64,000 nucleotides of DNA, from positions 703,193 through 767,192 of the forward strand of contig BLSF01000010.1 of the NCBI GenBank assembly GCA_012862575.1, read 5' to 3'. Of this stretch, positions 51,502 to 62,569 are shown in pieces. The notes under the pieces were generated by a model that was given only the letters and a program-made list of their open reading frames with translations, searched no databases and was not told the origin of the DNA. Position 1 is the first letter of the stretch. Each line of letters begins with the position of its first letter. Source of the stretch: Parietichytrium sp. I65-24A (Eukaryota; Sar; Bigyra; Thraustochytrida; Thraustochytriidae). The translations under genes and the position numbers were made by a program.

Positions 51502-54500
51502 ATGATCGCAGTTTTCAGATATCAAGTTCTTGCGGCTACGCTGCTACTTCTCTCGGGAGTTTTGTGGTGGTCTGGAGAGACGAGTCCAAGAGAGCATGAG
51601 CCCTCAAATATTGGCGGAAAAGCTGGGGTGGAATATGATGCCTCCAGCGATAGAAGGCAGCGGGATTTACAAATTCTCACCCCGGTGTCTCTACCATTGA
51701 CCTTGCAACCAACGCCTGCGCCAAACAAACTTGTCCTGACCCCTGTCGCTCTGCCAACCACTCTGGACCCCACCCCGGCACCCACGAAACTCGCTTTGAC
51801 GCCTGTGTCTCTACCATTGACCTTGCAACCAACGCCTGCGCCAAACAAACTTGTCCTGACCCCTGTCGCTCTGCCAACCACTTTGGACCCCACGCCGGCA
51901 CCCACAAAGCTCGCTTTGACGCCTGTATCCTTGCCATTGACCTTGCAACCAACGCCTGCTCCAAACAAACTTGTCTTGACCCCTGTTGCATTGCCAACAA
52001 CTCAGAAGCCCACTCCAACACCCACAAAATTGGTCCTCACTCCGGTATCCTTTCCAACATCTGCAAAGCCAACTCCTGCACCAAACAAGCTTGTTTTAGC
52101 CCCGGTAGCTGTGCCACTGACCCTTAAACCAACCGCTGCTCCAGTTAAGGTCGTAATTTCCCCCACATCGCTCACTTTAGGAACTCAGAATCCCACGGTG
52201 GCTCCTATCAAGCTCGTCCCTACACCCCAGCCGACGTTCGCCAAATTGATCTTTCCGACGCCGTCACCTACCACTATTATAGGAGGTACCCCCGTCCAGT
52301 TGCCAACACCACAACCAAGCCTTGCTCCCACAAAGCTCAGCATCATCGTACAGCTACCAGAGGTTGAACTCTCGTCGCCAACACCCGAGCCGACGACACC
52401 GGCACCGACGTCAACCTCTCCGCCAGTCTCTGTTGAAATTGAAAGTTCGCTTTCACTTTCCTCGACAATTCTGATTCCCACGGCGCCTCCTACGTTGCAG
52501 CCAACAAACAAGGGTGAAACGTTCAAGCCGACCGCGAGCCCAACTTTGAAACCTGCTCCAGCGTTGGAGCAAGCGATTCTCTCCAGCTCAGGTTCTACGG
52601 TGAAGGTGTACTTCACCTCTGAAACGGACGAGGCCATGGTGTATCTTAAGGCGAAAGGTCTCGAAGACATTGAGTGTGACACGTGGTTTCAAGAGGGTTC
52701 CGTGCTCCTGGGCAACATGCCAACGTGCTATTTTCAAGACGCCAAAACTCTGGTAATCAAATTAGGGCGGGAATCACAAGCCTCAGTTGAAACTCTCCTT
52801 GTGCTTTTTGAAGGTTTCATCCGCGGTGCGGGAGCTACTTCCCTGGAAGACGTTTCAATTTCTGGTGAAGCATGGCTAGGTTACGAGGAGGGTGCTGAAT
52901 TGGAGCAAGTTAGCCCGAGAGTTTATGGTCCGGTTTCCGTAACAATTGGGTCATCGTTTTACTTGGACGCTTCGTTGTCTAGTGGTGCTGGTGGCAAACC
53001 TTGGGCGGAAATCGCGTGGTCATACAGCAAAGGCGATGCCGAGCCGACTCCGATGACCGACTTTGACGGTTTTCTTGTGGTGAGACAGGGGAGTTCAAAA
53101 TTTGAAGCAGGCAATGTGACCTTCTTTGTGAGCCTCGTGAATAGCGCAGGAAGCTATGGAGAGGCGTCACTCGTTGTGAGCTTTGTAGAAGAAGGGCGAC
53201 CATCGCTGCAAGTGTACCCAAGTGAAGACTTTGCATTTGTCAAGGGACAGTCTGGCCTCGTGTTGGAGACCTCTCTGGAATATGATGGCCTCAGTGCAAC
53301 AGAAAAGCTGCACTGGAGTAGTATGTTCTGGACAGTGTCGTGGTCAGCAATCCAAGCCCCGACTACAGTAACCAGGATTCCTACGAAAAGTAAGTTTCGC
53401 CTTGTGGTTGACGCGTCCACACTTGCAGGCGGGGCCGTCTACAAATTCAAAGTTGTTGCTGCTGCACAGTTTCTCGCAGATGCAGTCCCGCGCATAACGT
53501 TGACCAAATCAATCTCGGTATCAATACTGAATCCAAAGCCAGTGGCGATCATAGCCGCGGGAAACAGGCGAGTTTCTGCCGCTTTGCCCTTCTTTTTGGA
53601 TGGAACTTTGAGCTACGATCCTGCAGGAGATGCCTCAACTCGAAAAAATCTCTGGTTTGCTTGGTCGTGCGGCAAATATAGCCAGGCTTCAGGACTATTT
53701 GAGCCTTGCGCAAACGACGGAATCGTCATCCCAAACTCAGCTCTTGTCGAGGTTCCAGCTGGGGCCCTATCTGCAAACACGTTGTATGAATTTTCGCTTA
53801 TGGTTGGTGCAGACTTTAGTTGGGAGAGGAACAACACGGCAGAGTCTATCCTGGTCTATGTTTCAAGCGCCCCATCTATAAGCGTGGAGCTCATTGTCGC
53901 GGGCTTTCTTCCCACGGAGGCAGAGGTCACTTCGAGCCGGCAAGACGCTTTGCGTATTCAGGCCTCTATTCAACCCTACAGTCCAGCTTCAACATTCTGC
54001 ACGTTTGCCGAGGTTGACAATAAATTGGATCTCTCTGACCCAGCCGTTCGCGTATTTGCGTCTTCGGGAGGCCAAGGGTTTGACCCGCGGAGCCTGATCA
54101 TTCGGCCGGGGGTGCTCAAGGAAGGCCAAACATACGCGTTCTCTCTGAGCTGCAACACACTTGGTGGCGCAACAGGGTTCGCAGCTACTCCAGTCATTCG
54201 CGTCCCGATCTCTCCTAAGAATGGTATGATGTCTGTAGAGCCATCCACCGGGTCACCGTGGGCCACCACCTTCAGTTTTCTCACCTACGCTTGGGCGGCC
54301 GAGGAGAGTGGCAGTAGTCTGAAATATAGCTTCCGCCTCTATCGGTTTGGATCAAGCACTTGGTCGAACGACAACCAGCAGGTTATTGTGGAGACAAGCG
54401 AGGCATCGCAAGGTGCAGTGAGGGGATACCGAGAGATCTTTCTACCGTCAAATAACTCTTTTGTGAGAGTCACTGATCAGCAGGTTCTTATTTGGAGGAG

Positions 54501-57500
54501 CGCCAACGTTCTCCCATCTTTCAGCTCTCCGTTACCATACGAATGCACTTGGGAAGACAAACAGGCAGTACTCGAAAGTGGTGAAAATAGAACTTGCGAT
54601 CTTTTGATTACCGTTGCAGCAATCGGAGATTCGGAGAGCGGAACAGAGTCGGAAATCGGGTTCATCGCTCGGCTTTATCCTCCGGCTCTTGCGAAAATTG
54701 ATTCCGATGAGAGCTCCACAACGCTGACCGACGTCCGGCAGAAGATGGCCAACGCCAGCGCGAGTGAGTCTGTCGAGGGAGCAATTCAGCTGGCGCAAAT
54801 TGCAACGTCTCTTCTGCCGCCTCAGCTCCGCATTGGAATTGGTTCTGTGTGGCTGGACGTCTTTGTGAGTATACTTTCGACTTGGAAGCGTATAGATTGG
54901 AACTCGGAGCGTGTGCAACAGTTTCTAAGAGCACTGGTTGATTTCTTGGAGCGCTGCGAGTGGCTCCCGGGCGCAGCTCTTGCAACTTTAGTCGTGGGTT
55001 CCATCGAATCAGTCACAGAGGCGCTCTACGAAGAGGCTCGTTTGCAAATTGCAAAAAGTGAGCTCGACGTTTCCAAGCTCTTCATCTCGGACTCGATAGC
55101 GATATTGCTTGCACAGGTTTTTCAAAATATGGCCCGCCTTGCCCCGACTGAGAGCGTGGGAAAAGTCCGAACACTCGCACATCGCCTCAGTAGAGCGCAG
55201 GTCGCTCGAGCTGTAGGAGGAGAGTCTGCGAAAATCTATCTGGATCTGTTCAATCTGCAAACTGTGCGAGCCCTGGGCACAGATTTCGCTACTTCCGACG
55301 AAGAGCCTGTGAAATTCGACGCGAGCGGGGGCCGAAAAATGAGCTTTCACATTGCAGCGCCGTTCGTCGTAGACGGCGAACTTGACATTGTGCTGCTTAA
55401 TTGGAACGGGAGAAACCCTCACGGCGGCCAATTTGATGGGGTTGCTTTACGTCAAGTCGACTCATCCCTGCAGCTAGACGCGAGCGATAACAACACCACC
55501 AACAGTACGACCAGCTTCTTGACCGACATTGTCGAGTTCACAATCCGCAACCCACAGTCTGGAAGACGATATTCTTTGGAAGTGGCAGATGCTGCACAGT
55601 ATCCCATTGTCATGGAGTTCGAAGCGTATGGCAGCCTTGAAAAAGACCAAGTCCACTCATGCGGGTTCTACAATGAGACGAGCGGGTTGTGGTCAGAGGC
55701 AGGATGTGCGCTGCTGGAAGCCAACGCTACCCACATCGTCTGTGGGTGCAATCACACCACGGATTTTGCAGCATGGGCGGCAGTGGATGACATATTTATC
55801 AACACAATTAAGGGAGGTGGTTTCGACGATGACGTGGCTCACAAATGGTATATTATTGTGATTCTCGCTGGTTTGCTCGGCGGTTGTACATTCGTCGCTG
55901 TGATGGGAGTGTACTTGGACCGTCAGGACACGTACCAGTATCATCGTGCGATGAGCGTTCTGTTAGTAGCGAGGGCGAGCCGAGAGCGAATCGAAGCCAA
56001 GCGTGCATTCGCAAAATGGGCAGAGCTGTTGAAGGAGTCGGCACGTCTCAAAGACATCACGAACTCGTCTTCGTGTTCGCGAGATCAACTCAAGCAGAGC
56101 TTCCGCGCAGAGCCGTTGGGAGACACGATCACTGTTCGCGTCGGTGGAGACGCGCGCGACTGGGAGTCCCCTCGTCGCGCGTATGACAACGCAATCATAT
56201 CTTCAACGCTGTACTCGCTCAAAATGCGTTCCCAACTCTTTGGCTACTTTTTCCAGTATGACCCTGTTTTCAATCGTCTTCACAGAGCCCTCATTCTCAC
56301 CGCTGTGGTCCTTGGAAAACTGCTTTTGAGTGCATTGTTCTTTCATTTTACCCTCTCTGGCCCGATTGATTTGACGGATCGCGCTTTGATAATTTTGCTG
56401 AATGTGTTTGCGTTTTCGCTCTTTGTGGTGGTCGCCACAGGTATCTTCATACGCATTCCACCATTCCCTGGAACTCGTTGGAGGTACAATTCTGAGCTGC
56501 GGCGAATGAACCATATTGTAGAGGGACGGAACGGCCAGGATCGACGGGAAGCCTGTGAGTCGCTGGGCCTCGACGTTACTGTTTTAGAGCTTGCCAAGCA
56601 ATTGCATTGCAACCAAGCAAAGCTCGGCGGCCTTTTAAGCTCTGCAAGCAAGCAGATCCATGCCGACGGAGGTGCTCGACATAGCCTGAAAAGGTTCAGT
56701 CTTTTGCAGCGGAGGAGCGGGGGAGATGGTTCGTCTTCATTTGGCGAAAGGGGGTCGGACGAAGGCCCGGCCCAGACCAACGCGGACAAGGCTGCTTGTC
56801 TCGTGAAGCAGGATCACGTGGTAGAGTTGATTCGCTACGTTCGGCTGATCAACAAAAATGCCCACTTGGTCGACTCGCCCACACTGCTCCAGATTCTTGA
56901 CACTAGCAAGCGTCTATTAAGTTTGCATGTAGAGCAGCGCCGAATTTTGTTTGGGACTATGTGCGACTGCCTCCCAACGACAGCAAAGAGAGAAATCAAG
57001 GAAATGGAAAAGACAGTCAGTGAGTTGGAAAAAAGTTGTACAAGTATTCGAGACTCTGAGTTGGGCGACTCGCTACAACTCCGTTCATCGGAAGGAAAAA
57101 GTACTGCGAGGTCTTTTCATTGGCTTTTGGTGTGCGACGACGAGGACGCACGGTCTCGCGCAAGTGCGTCGACGGAGTCGGCAGGCACCGCGGAGAGGGG
57201 TTCGATGAGGGCGAAAACCAAACTCGCCTCAAGTAACAAAACCGGTTCGTCTATGCGGGTTCGACCAAAACAAAGCACTTGGCTGGATATGATTTTGGCT
57301 CTTCTTTCCGAGAAGCCTTACTTGGCTACTGTCCGCTTCTGGCCGTACTGGACGAGCTACATAGCTTACTTGGTGATGCTGGCTTGGTGTGGCTTTTGCA
57401 CATATTTCCTTCTCAGCTGGGGCTTCATAAATGGGAATGATGCGGTGTTTCTATGGTTCCCAAATATGGCAATGTCTCTCCTGCTAAGTCTCCTTTTCTT

Positions 57501-57687
57501 CAACCCGATGCTACAGCTGTTCAGACACTTCATCCTTCGTTGGCACCATAGCCGGGCCCGGAACCGCGCATTTAAACCCAATGAGGCACAAACTCGCAAG
57601 TTCCAGTTCTTTCGTCAAGATTTCGTTGCGGAAAGAGAGGAGGAGAAAGTTGCAGACTCGCATTCAGTATCGCTGATTGTGTCCTAA
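51502..57687 (+). CDS. Polycystin-1-like receptor with GPS, five-helix form
   Basis: A single open frame of 2061 aa. Residues 1-28 are a signal peptide (VLAATLLLLSGVLWW core). Residues about 55-290 are Pro-Thr repeats with a 40-residue period. A large extracellular region follows; about 690-1100 reads like REJ/PKD-type folds (PKPVAIIAAGNRRVSAALPF). The GPS is at about 1385-1425: CGFYN...W...GC...CGCNHTTDFAAW, with the cleavage triad H-T-T in place of H-L-T/S. Membrane helices follow at about 1448-1475, 1593-1615, 1625-1650, 1940-1965 and 1980-2010. A loop of about 290 residues separates helices 3 and 4. These match helices 1-5 of polycystin-1, including FWPYWTSYIAYLVMLAWCGF. The protein ends with a short charged tail after helix 5, so the six-helix channel half is absent. 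No PLAT domain was recognised between helices 1 and 2. It is a likely surface sensor or adhesion receptor. Confidence 0.8.
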   Translation: MIAVFRYQVLAATLLLLSGVLWWSGETSPREHEPSNIGGKAGVEYDASSDRRQRDLQILTPVSLPLTLQPTPAPNKLVLTPVALPTTLDPTPAPTKLALTPVSLPLTLQPTPAPNKLVLTPVALPTTLDPTPAPTKLALTPVSLPLTLQPTPAPNKLVLTPVALPTTQKPTPTPTKLVLTPVSFPTSAKPTPAPNKLVLAPVAVPLTLKPTAAPVKVVISPTSLTLGTQNPTVAPIKLVPTPQPTFAKLIFPTPSPTTIIGGTPVQLPTPQPSLAPTKLSIIVQLPEVELSSPTPEPTTPAPTSTSPPVSVEIESSLSLSSTILIPTAPPTLQPTNKGETFKPTASPTLKPAPALEQAILSSSGSTVKVYFTSETDEAMVYLKAKGLEDIECDTWFQEGSVLLGNMPTCYFQDAKTLVIKLGRESQASVETLLVLFEGFIRGAGATSLEDVSISGEAWLGYEEGAELEQVSPRVYGPVSVTIGSSFYLDASLSSGAGGKPWAEIAWSYSKGDAEPTPMTDFDGFLVVRQGSSKFEAGNVTFFVSLVNSAGSYGEASLVVSFVEEGRPSLQVYPSEDFAFVKGQSGLVLETSLEYDGLSATEKLHWSSMFWTVSWSAIQAPTTVTRIPTKSKFRLVVDASTLAGGAVYKFKVVAAAQFLADAVPRITLTKSISVSILNPKPVAIIAAGNRRVSAALPFFLDGTLSYDPAGDASTRKNLWFAWSCGKYSQASGLFEPCANDGIVIPNSALVEVPAGALSANTLYEFSLMVGADFSWERNNTAESILVYVSSAPSISVELIVAGFLPTEAEVTSSRQDALRIQASIQPYSPASTFCTFAEVDNKLDLSDPAVRVFASSGGQGFDPRSLIIRPGVLKEGQTYAFSLSCNTLGGATGFAATPVIRVPISPKNGMMSVEPSTGSPWATTFSFLTYAWAAEESGSSLKYSFRLYRFGSSTWSNDNQQVIVETSEASQGAVRGYREIFLPSNNSFVRVTDQQVLIWRSANVLPSFSSPLPYECTWEDKQAVLESGENRTCDLLITVAAIGDSESGTESEIGFIARLYPPALAKIDSDESSTTLTDVRQKMANASASESVEGAIQLAQIATSLLPPQLRIGIGSVWLDVFVSILSTWKRIDWNSERVQQFLRALVDFLERCEWLPGAALATLVVGSIESVTEALYEEARLQIAKSELDVSKLFISDSIAILLAQVFQNMARLAPTESVGKVRTLAHRLSRAQVARAVGGESAKIYLDLFNLQTVRALGTDFATSDEEPVKFDASGGRKMSFHIAAPFVVDGELDIVLLNWNGRNPHGGQFDGVALRQVDSSLQLDASDNNTTNSTTSFLTDIVEFTIRNPQSGRRYSLEVADAAQYPIVMEFEAYGSLEKDQVHSCGFYNETSGLWSEAGCALLEANATHIVCGCNHTTDFAAWAAVDDIFINTIKGGGFDDDVAHKWYIIVILAGLLGGCTFVAVMGVYLDRQDTYQYHRAMSVLLVARASRERIEAKRAFAKWAELLKESARLKDITNSSSCSRDQLKQSFRAEPLGDTITVRVGGDARDWESPRRAYDNAIISSTLYSLKMRSQLFGYFFQYDPVFNRLHRALILTAVVLGKLLLSALFFHFTLSGPIDLTDRALIILLNVFAFSLFVVVATGIFIRIPPFPGTRWRYNSELRRMNHIVEGRNGQDRREACESLGLDVTVLELAKQLHCNQAKLGGLLSSASKQIHADGGARHSLKRFSLLQRRSGGDGSSSFGERGSDEGPAQTNADKAACLVKQDHVVELIRYVRLINKNAHLVDSPTLLQILDTSKRLLSLHVEQRRILFGTMCDCLPTTAKREIKEMEKTVSELEKSCTSIRDSELGDSLQLRSSEGKSTARSFHWLLVCDDEDARSRASASTESAGTAERGSMRAKTKLASSNKTGSSMRVRPKQSTWLDMILALLSEKPYLATVRFWPYWTSYIAYLVMLAWCGFCTYFLLSWGFINGNDAVFLWFPNMAMSLLLSLLFFNPMLQLFRHFILRWHHSRARNRAFKPNEAQTRKFQFFRQDFVAEREEEKVADSHSVSLIVS
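51680..52170 (+). repeat. 120-bp tandem repeats encoding Pro-Thr stalk
   Basis: Two alternating 20-residue modules (TPVSLPLTLQPTPAPNKLVL and TPVALPTTLDPTPAPTKLAL) form a 120-bp unit repeated about three times with few changes. More diverged single modules continue to about 52300. It encodes a rigid, probably O-glycosylated stalk. High DNA identity between units suggests recent expansion and likely length polymorphism. Confidence 0.92.
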
Positions 57688-59180
57688 GGTGGCTGTGCTT
57701 GAGCTTGAACGGAGTTTCGAACATCTTCAATTGTTTTCCTTTCCCACATCGTATTTTTAAGTCAATGCCTTTTAACAAACTATGGCGCTCAAATTTTGGG
57801 CAGATTTTTCGCAGCGCATCATATTGATGACATTTACGTGGCACTCGGTTCGCATGAGAGGGTTTTCACTGTTTGGAAGAAGAAGATAGATTGCACATAC
57901 ATGTGACAGCGTTTCATTTCTTAGCAGTTCTTACTTGTTTGAAGTACGTGCTTGAGAAAGAGTAAAGTTCTATCAAGTGATGGCTCCGTTTTAGTTCTTG
58001 AACAGAGCCGATTTCGTGTATTCCTTGTCTTACATCGGCCAAGAAACCTACCTCAAAGCCCTGGAAACAAAGCGCTTTCCCGCAATGTGAACTCTACGTC
58101 ACCGTCAAGAATTACAAAGCTTTGCTGCTCGAATCTTGTTTATGTGCACATGCACTTGAGAAAAAGACGGTAAAATTTGCTGCATTCTGACCAACTAACT
58201 ACAGGTCACATGGTTCAACTGCCCCAAGCACTTTCGGATGGCATTCCCTCCCCAAAACATCTTGAGGAAGAGATGCAAGTGCTGACATGAGCTAGCAACT
58301 AGAGCTATGAATTGGTGCGCTTCACCCGAATTACTGATTTTCCTCGCTCCGATTCCAATGGAGAATCCGACGTGCAACGTTGAGCTCTTGCAACTTAGAC
58401 GAAAACCTCAAATCAATTCTAGGAACGGCATCAACGATGCAGAATTCGGAATCAACCGCGAACAAGAAAATGATGCGCTAGTTGCACCGGATCTTTGAAC
58501 TGCAGTGCGTTTTCCATCATGGCCAAACTTGGTGTCTGACTTTCAGTTTCGACACGCCTAGATTCGTGGGATCAAAGGAAACAACAGGGCAATCAACTTG
58601 CTGTGACTGAAATCGCACTTGTGTGGTGCGTCGCTCTTGAAGTTGGCCAGTATCCGTTGAAAAAAAAAAAAATCGCGGTTCATGATGTTTTAAGGAATTT
58701 GGCTATACTTCAAAAGCAAGCGACACCAATTTCGGTCACAGCAAGTATTGCTTACCTTTTGTTTCCTTAGTCCCGTGTCACTTCAAGCTAAAAAATTGAC
58801 GGTGACGGTTGTGACGGACCCAGGCGTCTGCAACTCCAATTTTGGCCATTTTCAGAACCTAGGGAAAAAAATGTATGTGAAAATCGAGGCAAAAATTTTT
58901 TCCTTGAGTTTCGGGAAAATCCAACGGAGTAACCTACGGGAAACTAGTTTGTCCGGACTTGGCCATTGGAATTTATCGTAAAAAGTTACCCCTTAGATTG
59001 ACTAGTAGAATTCGGGGGTATTGTTTTGGTCAAATTTCTCCAAAAACTTGTTGGCAGAGCGTGAATGGAGGGTGATTATCTGTACTTGCAAAATTCCGAG
59101 TGGCATAAGAGGATGCGAGAGACTCCAGTGTTCATCGAGGGAGGAAGCCTAAGACTCTTTTTAAGTTTTCAAATTTCACA
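57688..59180. other. Gene-poor AT-rich spacer
   Basis: No gene supported. It has an A-run at 58659-58670. Short open frames (58307-58498, 58748-58981) lack motifs. Confidence 0.4.
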
Positions 59181-60316
59181 GTCATGTCAGGTTCGCCTAG
59201 TCGAGGTGCTGACGAACGTGTGCCGGCAACGCAAGGGCGGGAGCGATACGTTGTCCGCCTTTTGCATTTGGCCAATAGGAGGGAACAAAATGAAATGGAG
59301 GAAAATACATAGCACTGCAAAAAGTGTCCGTGATGTAGATGTGACCCTCCAGCGTCACAATTGAAGGGAGCTCTTCAAATGTCGATGATGCGCTTGGAGC
59401 GTTGAAAATTATTTGTTACAAAGCTTACTTCGAAAGGCTCTCCAATCTATGTGGGAAGGCTCCTCATCATCAGGCCCAGATAATTTGTTGGAGGATGCAC
59501 ATAGGAATATGTTCGACTTATTTGCAAAATTTCTTCTCGGAATTTCGCCCCGTGGCGAGCTCTTCGCCAGCTCAAGTTGATGGCAAATCATGCAACAGTT
59601 CTCTTCTCAACTCGAGCCGCAGCTCGCGATCCTCACGCAGTGATCAGAGTCATTCAGCGATTGCACTTCAAAACAAAGCAGCCCATCGGCTTCGGTAGCG
59701 GCGAAAGAAGTGAGGGGAGTGTAGCGACGCGCTTAAAAGTGACTGCAAAAGGCGGTCTGAAGAGAAGACGAATCGAGGTACTTTGATTCATATTCATTCA
59801 TTGTACAAGTCCGTGAAGGTTCTTCTCATTACTGTCATAGGTAGCCGAGGTTAATTACTCTGTCTCCACTTCAATGGTTTAACTTGGTCAAGAACTTCAA
59901 GTTCAAACCTGAGTATGGGCTTGTTGGTCCAAGGTTTTTGGCCCACCGTCTCCGTCACGGTCATCGGTCACGGGAACACCTTCATGATAGTGCAGTGCCA
60001 GTGCCACAGTGTCACCAGTTCAACTTGAAATTCACGTTCAAGCTGCCTGCTTCAAATTATTAAATTGTATACATAACATAATTTCTAATTATATTTTGAA
60101 TTGGGATTGTATTTTTCAAACACCATAGTCAAGATACTAAGTGATCATATGGTTCTTGGGTTTCTTCGTTTTGAAGAGAAACGCAGAACGTGCCCGGCAA
60201 ACTCGGATCTTCACGCCACATTTACGAAGTGCGCAGCCAAGGCGAGCACAACATGCACGAGCCTTGCGATGCAGGGCTACACTGGTAGGAGGGAGGTGGC
60301 GCAGGATCTCGCGAAG
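59181..60316 (+). pseudogene. Possible exon fragments of an unidentified gene
   Basis: Three protein-like stretches occur on the plus strand. An ATG at 59184, preceded by TTTCACAG, opens MSGSPSRGADERVPATQGRE and continues to REQNEMEENT before a stop. A frame from about 59342 to 59698 contains SSNVDDALGALKIICYKAYF and a Ser-rich end. An ATG at 60149 opens a 56-codon segment ending at a strong GTAAGT donor (60317). I could not join them in phase with each other or with the gene starting at 60388. They may be leader exons of that gene or decayed copies. Confidence 0.2.
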
Positions 60317-60387
60317 GTAAGTATTCAGCCACTTGCAGTCCTCCAATAAATTTAAGTTGGGTTTCTCCTTATTTCTTTTTTGTCACG

Positions 60388-61679
60388 ATGCCTGGACCAA
60401 GACGGAGTTTGAGACGGGGGCAAATAGCAGCGAGTGACCAGAATCACTCGGCAGCCCAGGCGGAGGGGATTCCTGGAATACCAGAGCGTGCGAATACAGC
60501 TGAAGATGACGAGCACTCTACTCCCGGTGAACAGCGAAGTAGGAGGAGATTCGACAGCTCGGACTCGGACTCGGCCTCTGCTCTGGATTTCAGTGACCTC
60601 GTCGCGGACGGCCTCTACCGGGATAGCGATAATAATGGCAATCTGGAAACACATGCGAGAAAATTGCAATTTGCCAACGACACCGTGAGTCACGTGCGCT
60701 ACCTGCGACTCAATGTCCTTGCTGGCGAACGAAAATCGGAATTGGTTTCTTCGGCGAAAACGCCTCTGGAGAAATATGGGTTCCAGTTTTCAAGAGATCT
60801 TGGAGAAATGGTTTAAGTCGCAGAGATCTCAACATAGATACGCATTAAACCCGGAGAAGCGCTTTTGTGCTAGTTGGAGAGAAGCAATCCCGAGAGTCGA
60901 AGACAAACCCAGGACGGTGAAGAAGAATTTCTCTCTGCTTGGCTGCAAGGCAAACGATATGCCATGGCTTCCGAGCTCCAGGTTCTTGCCAATCTGTACA
61001 CTGGCCGACTCAGTCGCAAGCACCGGCACGGGCATAGATGAAGAGGAGGTCACATTCTGTTGTGATGTGGACATCGACCCCACCGAATTTGATTCTCGCT
61101 GGCCAAATCTGTGCAACTGGGCAGCATACCCTCGTAAATTTACTGCGTGCTTGAATTACCACGACGAATGACTGACAACAACTCACTTCACTTGTTGTGA
61201 AAACAGCGAATGTACTTGACACCCTTTTGTCATATATTTGGATGATCTTCCTCAAATGCGGGAGGTACGAAAGCGAGGGGCCAAAACGGTTTTCCATCGA
61301 AGATTTAGAGGATCGAATCACTCCTGAAAGACTCGCGATGACTCTGGCAGACCTTCTTCTGCACTCGTTTCAACAAGAGCCTGGATCCATGGAATTACCA
61401 ACAGAAGATGGGAGCCCCACCCGCTCACGCAGCAACTCCCGCCTTATGCGTAAAGGAATCTACCAACGTGGAGAGTTATTTCAACGCTTGTATTTGTGGA
61501 GGGAACACTACCGATCCAAAGAGTCAGCATCATTTCGTCGAGCAAGGAGATATCTTGTGGAAGTCGAGGCTCGAGAAGCCAGAAAAGATACCGACCGGAA
61601 CTCCGGGCCACCGAAGAAAAGGCAAAAGGGCGGTTTTTCCCTCGTGGGTGTGAGGACAATGAAAACTCCATTGCGATGA
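60388..61679 (+). CDS. Unidentified protein, three exons
   Basis: Three overlapping frames become one if two introns are removed. Exon 1 is 60388-60684 (ATG, Ser/Arg/Asp-rich, 99 codons). A GTGAGT donor follows, and the only in-phase acceptor I found is at 60823. Exon 2 is 60824-61133. Intron 2 (61134-61206, 73 nt) starts GTAAAT and ends AAAACAG. Exon 3 is 61207-61679. The product is 359 aa. Exon 1 is disordered with a SSDSDSASALDFSD acidic stretch. Exon 2 contains FCCDVDIDPTEFDSRWPNLC. Exon 3 has SIEDLEDRITPERLAMTLAD, a basic region (FRRARRYLVEVEAREARKD) and a PPKKRQKGG nuclear-signal-like run near the end. I recognise no family. Intron 2 is convincing and intron 1 less so. A frameshifted pseudogene is the alternative. 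Confidence 0.45.
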
Positions 61680-62569
61680 TTGTTCTTCTTGTCGCACTTG
61701 GCGATTCTCAATACTGCTATTCAACAACAAATTAAAATAACAAAAATATATTTTCCGCAGTTCAATCTATATCAGGCAAAGTTTTTTCCCTTCGTCTCTG
61801 ACGTGTCAAATTTGGCTCATTCAGACGAAATCTAACCAACTCGTCTCTCTAAGATTTTTCCGGATTCGGACAAATCGGAGGTTCTTTTTCGGGCAAATAC
61901 ACCAGGTCTCTGCTCTACATCTCGGGAAAATTTTGATCGGACTAGGACAAGCTATAGCCTTGGAACAACCTGGATTTTGTTTAGATGTCTCCTCGCATTT
62001 CGAGGTGCAGACGGGTCGCAGTTGTGGCAACGGATCTCCCTTTCGGATGTATTTAACTCTTACTAAATCTGACTACGCTCTAGCTAGTAGAAAATCCTAT
62101 CAAGAAGGCGTTGCGAATTTTGGCCCAAGGCTTACCTAGAAAAGCGACACACCACGCACGTGGGATTGCAAAGAAAGCAAGGGGATACAAGGGACTGATT
62201 TTCATGCTTTGCCCTCATTGGGCCCGGAAGTCGAGGGACACGAAACTTGAAACAGTAACACAGATTCGGTAGTAATAGTTCCTGCTACCAAATGTTCTTA
62301 AATTGATCCGGCGTTTTATCCAAAAATGCTATTGCCTGGCTGACTTTTCTGGAAGCGGAGCGAGGCAAATCAGTGAATTAAAAAAGTTCCCTTGAACGAT
62401 GAAAAGTTCATACAGTTTCACGTAAAGAACTAAGTGACTGTCAGAAATCGATGAACGAATCCTCTGCATTGAATTTCCAGCTCTCGAGCAGGGAAGCAGA
62501 CCCAAAACGCGGCAGGAGAACAAAATAAAGTTAGTTGAGCATCTTCACGTCCAACTGTTTTTAAGAAGG
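61680..62569. other. Spacer upstream of the GPI-protein gene
   Basis: No gene supported. It is AT-rich, with short unrelated open frames on both strands. Confidence 0.4.
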
